6,321 nucleotides of DNA from assembly GCA_902773215.1 (NCBI GenBank), contig CACYDQ010000362.1, forward strand, positions 1 through 6,321, written 5' to 3'. The DNA comes from an uncultured Spirochaetaceae bacterium. Lineage in GTDB: Bacteria; Spirochaetota; Spirochaetia; Treponematales; Treponemataceae. A program made the position numbers and the translations under genes. The first letter of the stretch is position 1. Every line of letters starts with the position of its first letter. Below, piece by piece: positions 5,981-6,321 of this stretch. The notes under the pieces are model-generated. The model saw only the letters and a list, made by a program, of their open reading frames with translations. It ran no database searches and was not told the DNA's origin.

Positions 5981-6321
5981 CTATTTTATCTCGGAGAGCT
6001 TTTGCAAAGCCCCCGCATGCTTTACCTGCAGCTTAAGGCACTTGCGCCACTCAGCCCTTGCCTTGGCGTTATCGCCCTGCATCTCATATAATATACCAAG
6101 TCCATAGTGTGCGTCAGCAAAATTTTCATTTTTTTCCAAAATTGCATCAAATTCTTTTTTCGCGGCGTCCAGGTTTCCCTCGTCTATGTATATCTTGCCA
6201 AGTATGTTACGAGCGTTTATCTTCAGCTCATCATCCTCAGACATCATCAGAACCCGCGCGAGGTACTGCTTTGCGACGGCCTTCTCGGAGATGGCGTAAT
6301 ACTCCTTTGCCAGGTTGTACA
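5981..6321 (-). CDS. TPR-repeat protein, C-terminal part (5' end outside window)
   Basis: The frame ends with TAG at 5983-5981 and is open to the window edge. An internal ATG at 6247 is therefore not the real start: 24 in-frame codons (beginning [17 protein letters not shown]) precede it. The visible 112 residues contain two full tetratricopeptide repeats, at about residues 34-67 and 68-101. They show the canonical pattern: Gly41/Tyr44/Ala53/Phe57 in the first, and Leu74/Gly75/Tyr78/Ala87/Trp91 in the second. The residues before them (about 1-33) look like part of a further helical repeat. TPR arrays are protein-binding scaffolds, and the partner cannot be read from the sequence. It lies 29 nt upstream of mreB on the same strand, so it is probably in the same operon and may serve cell shape or envelope growth, but this is inferred only from position. 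No catalytic motif is visible in this part. Confidence 0.88.
   Translation of the reverse strand, partial: YNLAKEYYAISEKAVAKQYLARVLMMSEDDELKINARNILGKIYIDEGNLDAAKKEFDAILEKNENFADAHYGLGILYEMQGDNAKARAEWRKCLKLQVKHAGALQKLSEIK

Noticed and set aside
5271..6107. Long plus-strand open frame (278 codons) antisense to mreB
   Set aside because: It mirrors mreB, whose actin motifs are complete on the minus strand. The plus-strand translation has no recognisable domain and is rich in His/Arg/Ser, as expected from an antisense shadow.
5981..6247. TPR gene starting at ATG 6247 as a complete 88-residue protein
   Set aside because: The frame continues open upstream to the window edge with helical, repeat-like residues, so 6247 is an internal Met and the gene is truncated by the window.

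Overview
The window carries the elongasome (rod-shape, lateral cell-wall synthesis) gene cluster of a bacterium. Every gene reads on the minus strand, so transcription runs from high to low coordinates. In transcription order there is: the 3' end of a TPR-repeat protein gene (5981-6321, running off the window), mreB (4914-5951), mreC (4036-4908), mreD (3525-4058), mrdA encoding PBP2 (1652-3523), rodA (324-1652), a 111-nt gap, and the 5' end of a probable lipoprotein gene (1-212, running off the window).

Organism: the order TPR - mreB - mreC - mreD - mrdA - rodA, the Cys-variant MreB phosphate-1 loop (DLGTCNT), the enlarged RodA and the lipoprotein with a loose lipobox together suggest a spirochaete of the Treponema type with roughly balanced GC. 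This is inferred from family memory; no search was run. The set certainly belongs to a bacterium with peptidoglycan and an MreB-based elongation machine.

Layout: the five shape genes are packed tightly. The gaps are 29 nt (TPR to mreB) and 5 nt (mreB to mreC). mreC and mreD overlap by 23 nt or less, mreD and mrdA are 1 nt apart, and mrdA and rodA share one base in TAATG. This points to a single transcript with translational coupling. MreB forms membrane-bound filaments. MreC and MreD link these to the periplasmic enzymes. RodA polymerises lipid II glycan strands, and PBP2 crosslinks them. All five proteins look intact and keep their key residues. No promoter for the cluster is visible; it probably lies upstream of the window. 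A possible separate promoter with a perfect TTGACA box precedes the lipoprotein gene.

No mobile elements, CRISPR arrays, RNA genes or clear intrinsic terminators were seen. This is largely a conserved housekeeping region and I see no undescribed system in it. The points worth a second look are local: a 12-A tract early in the lipoprotein gene, a hairpin that could hide the mrdA ribosome binding site, an ambiguous mreD start, an extra membrane segment in RodA, and Trp-rich and Cys/His features in PBP2.
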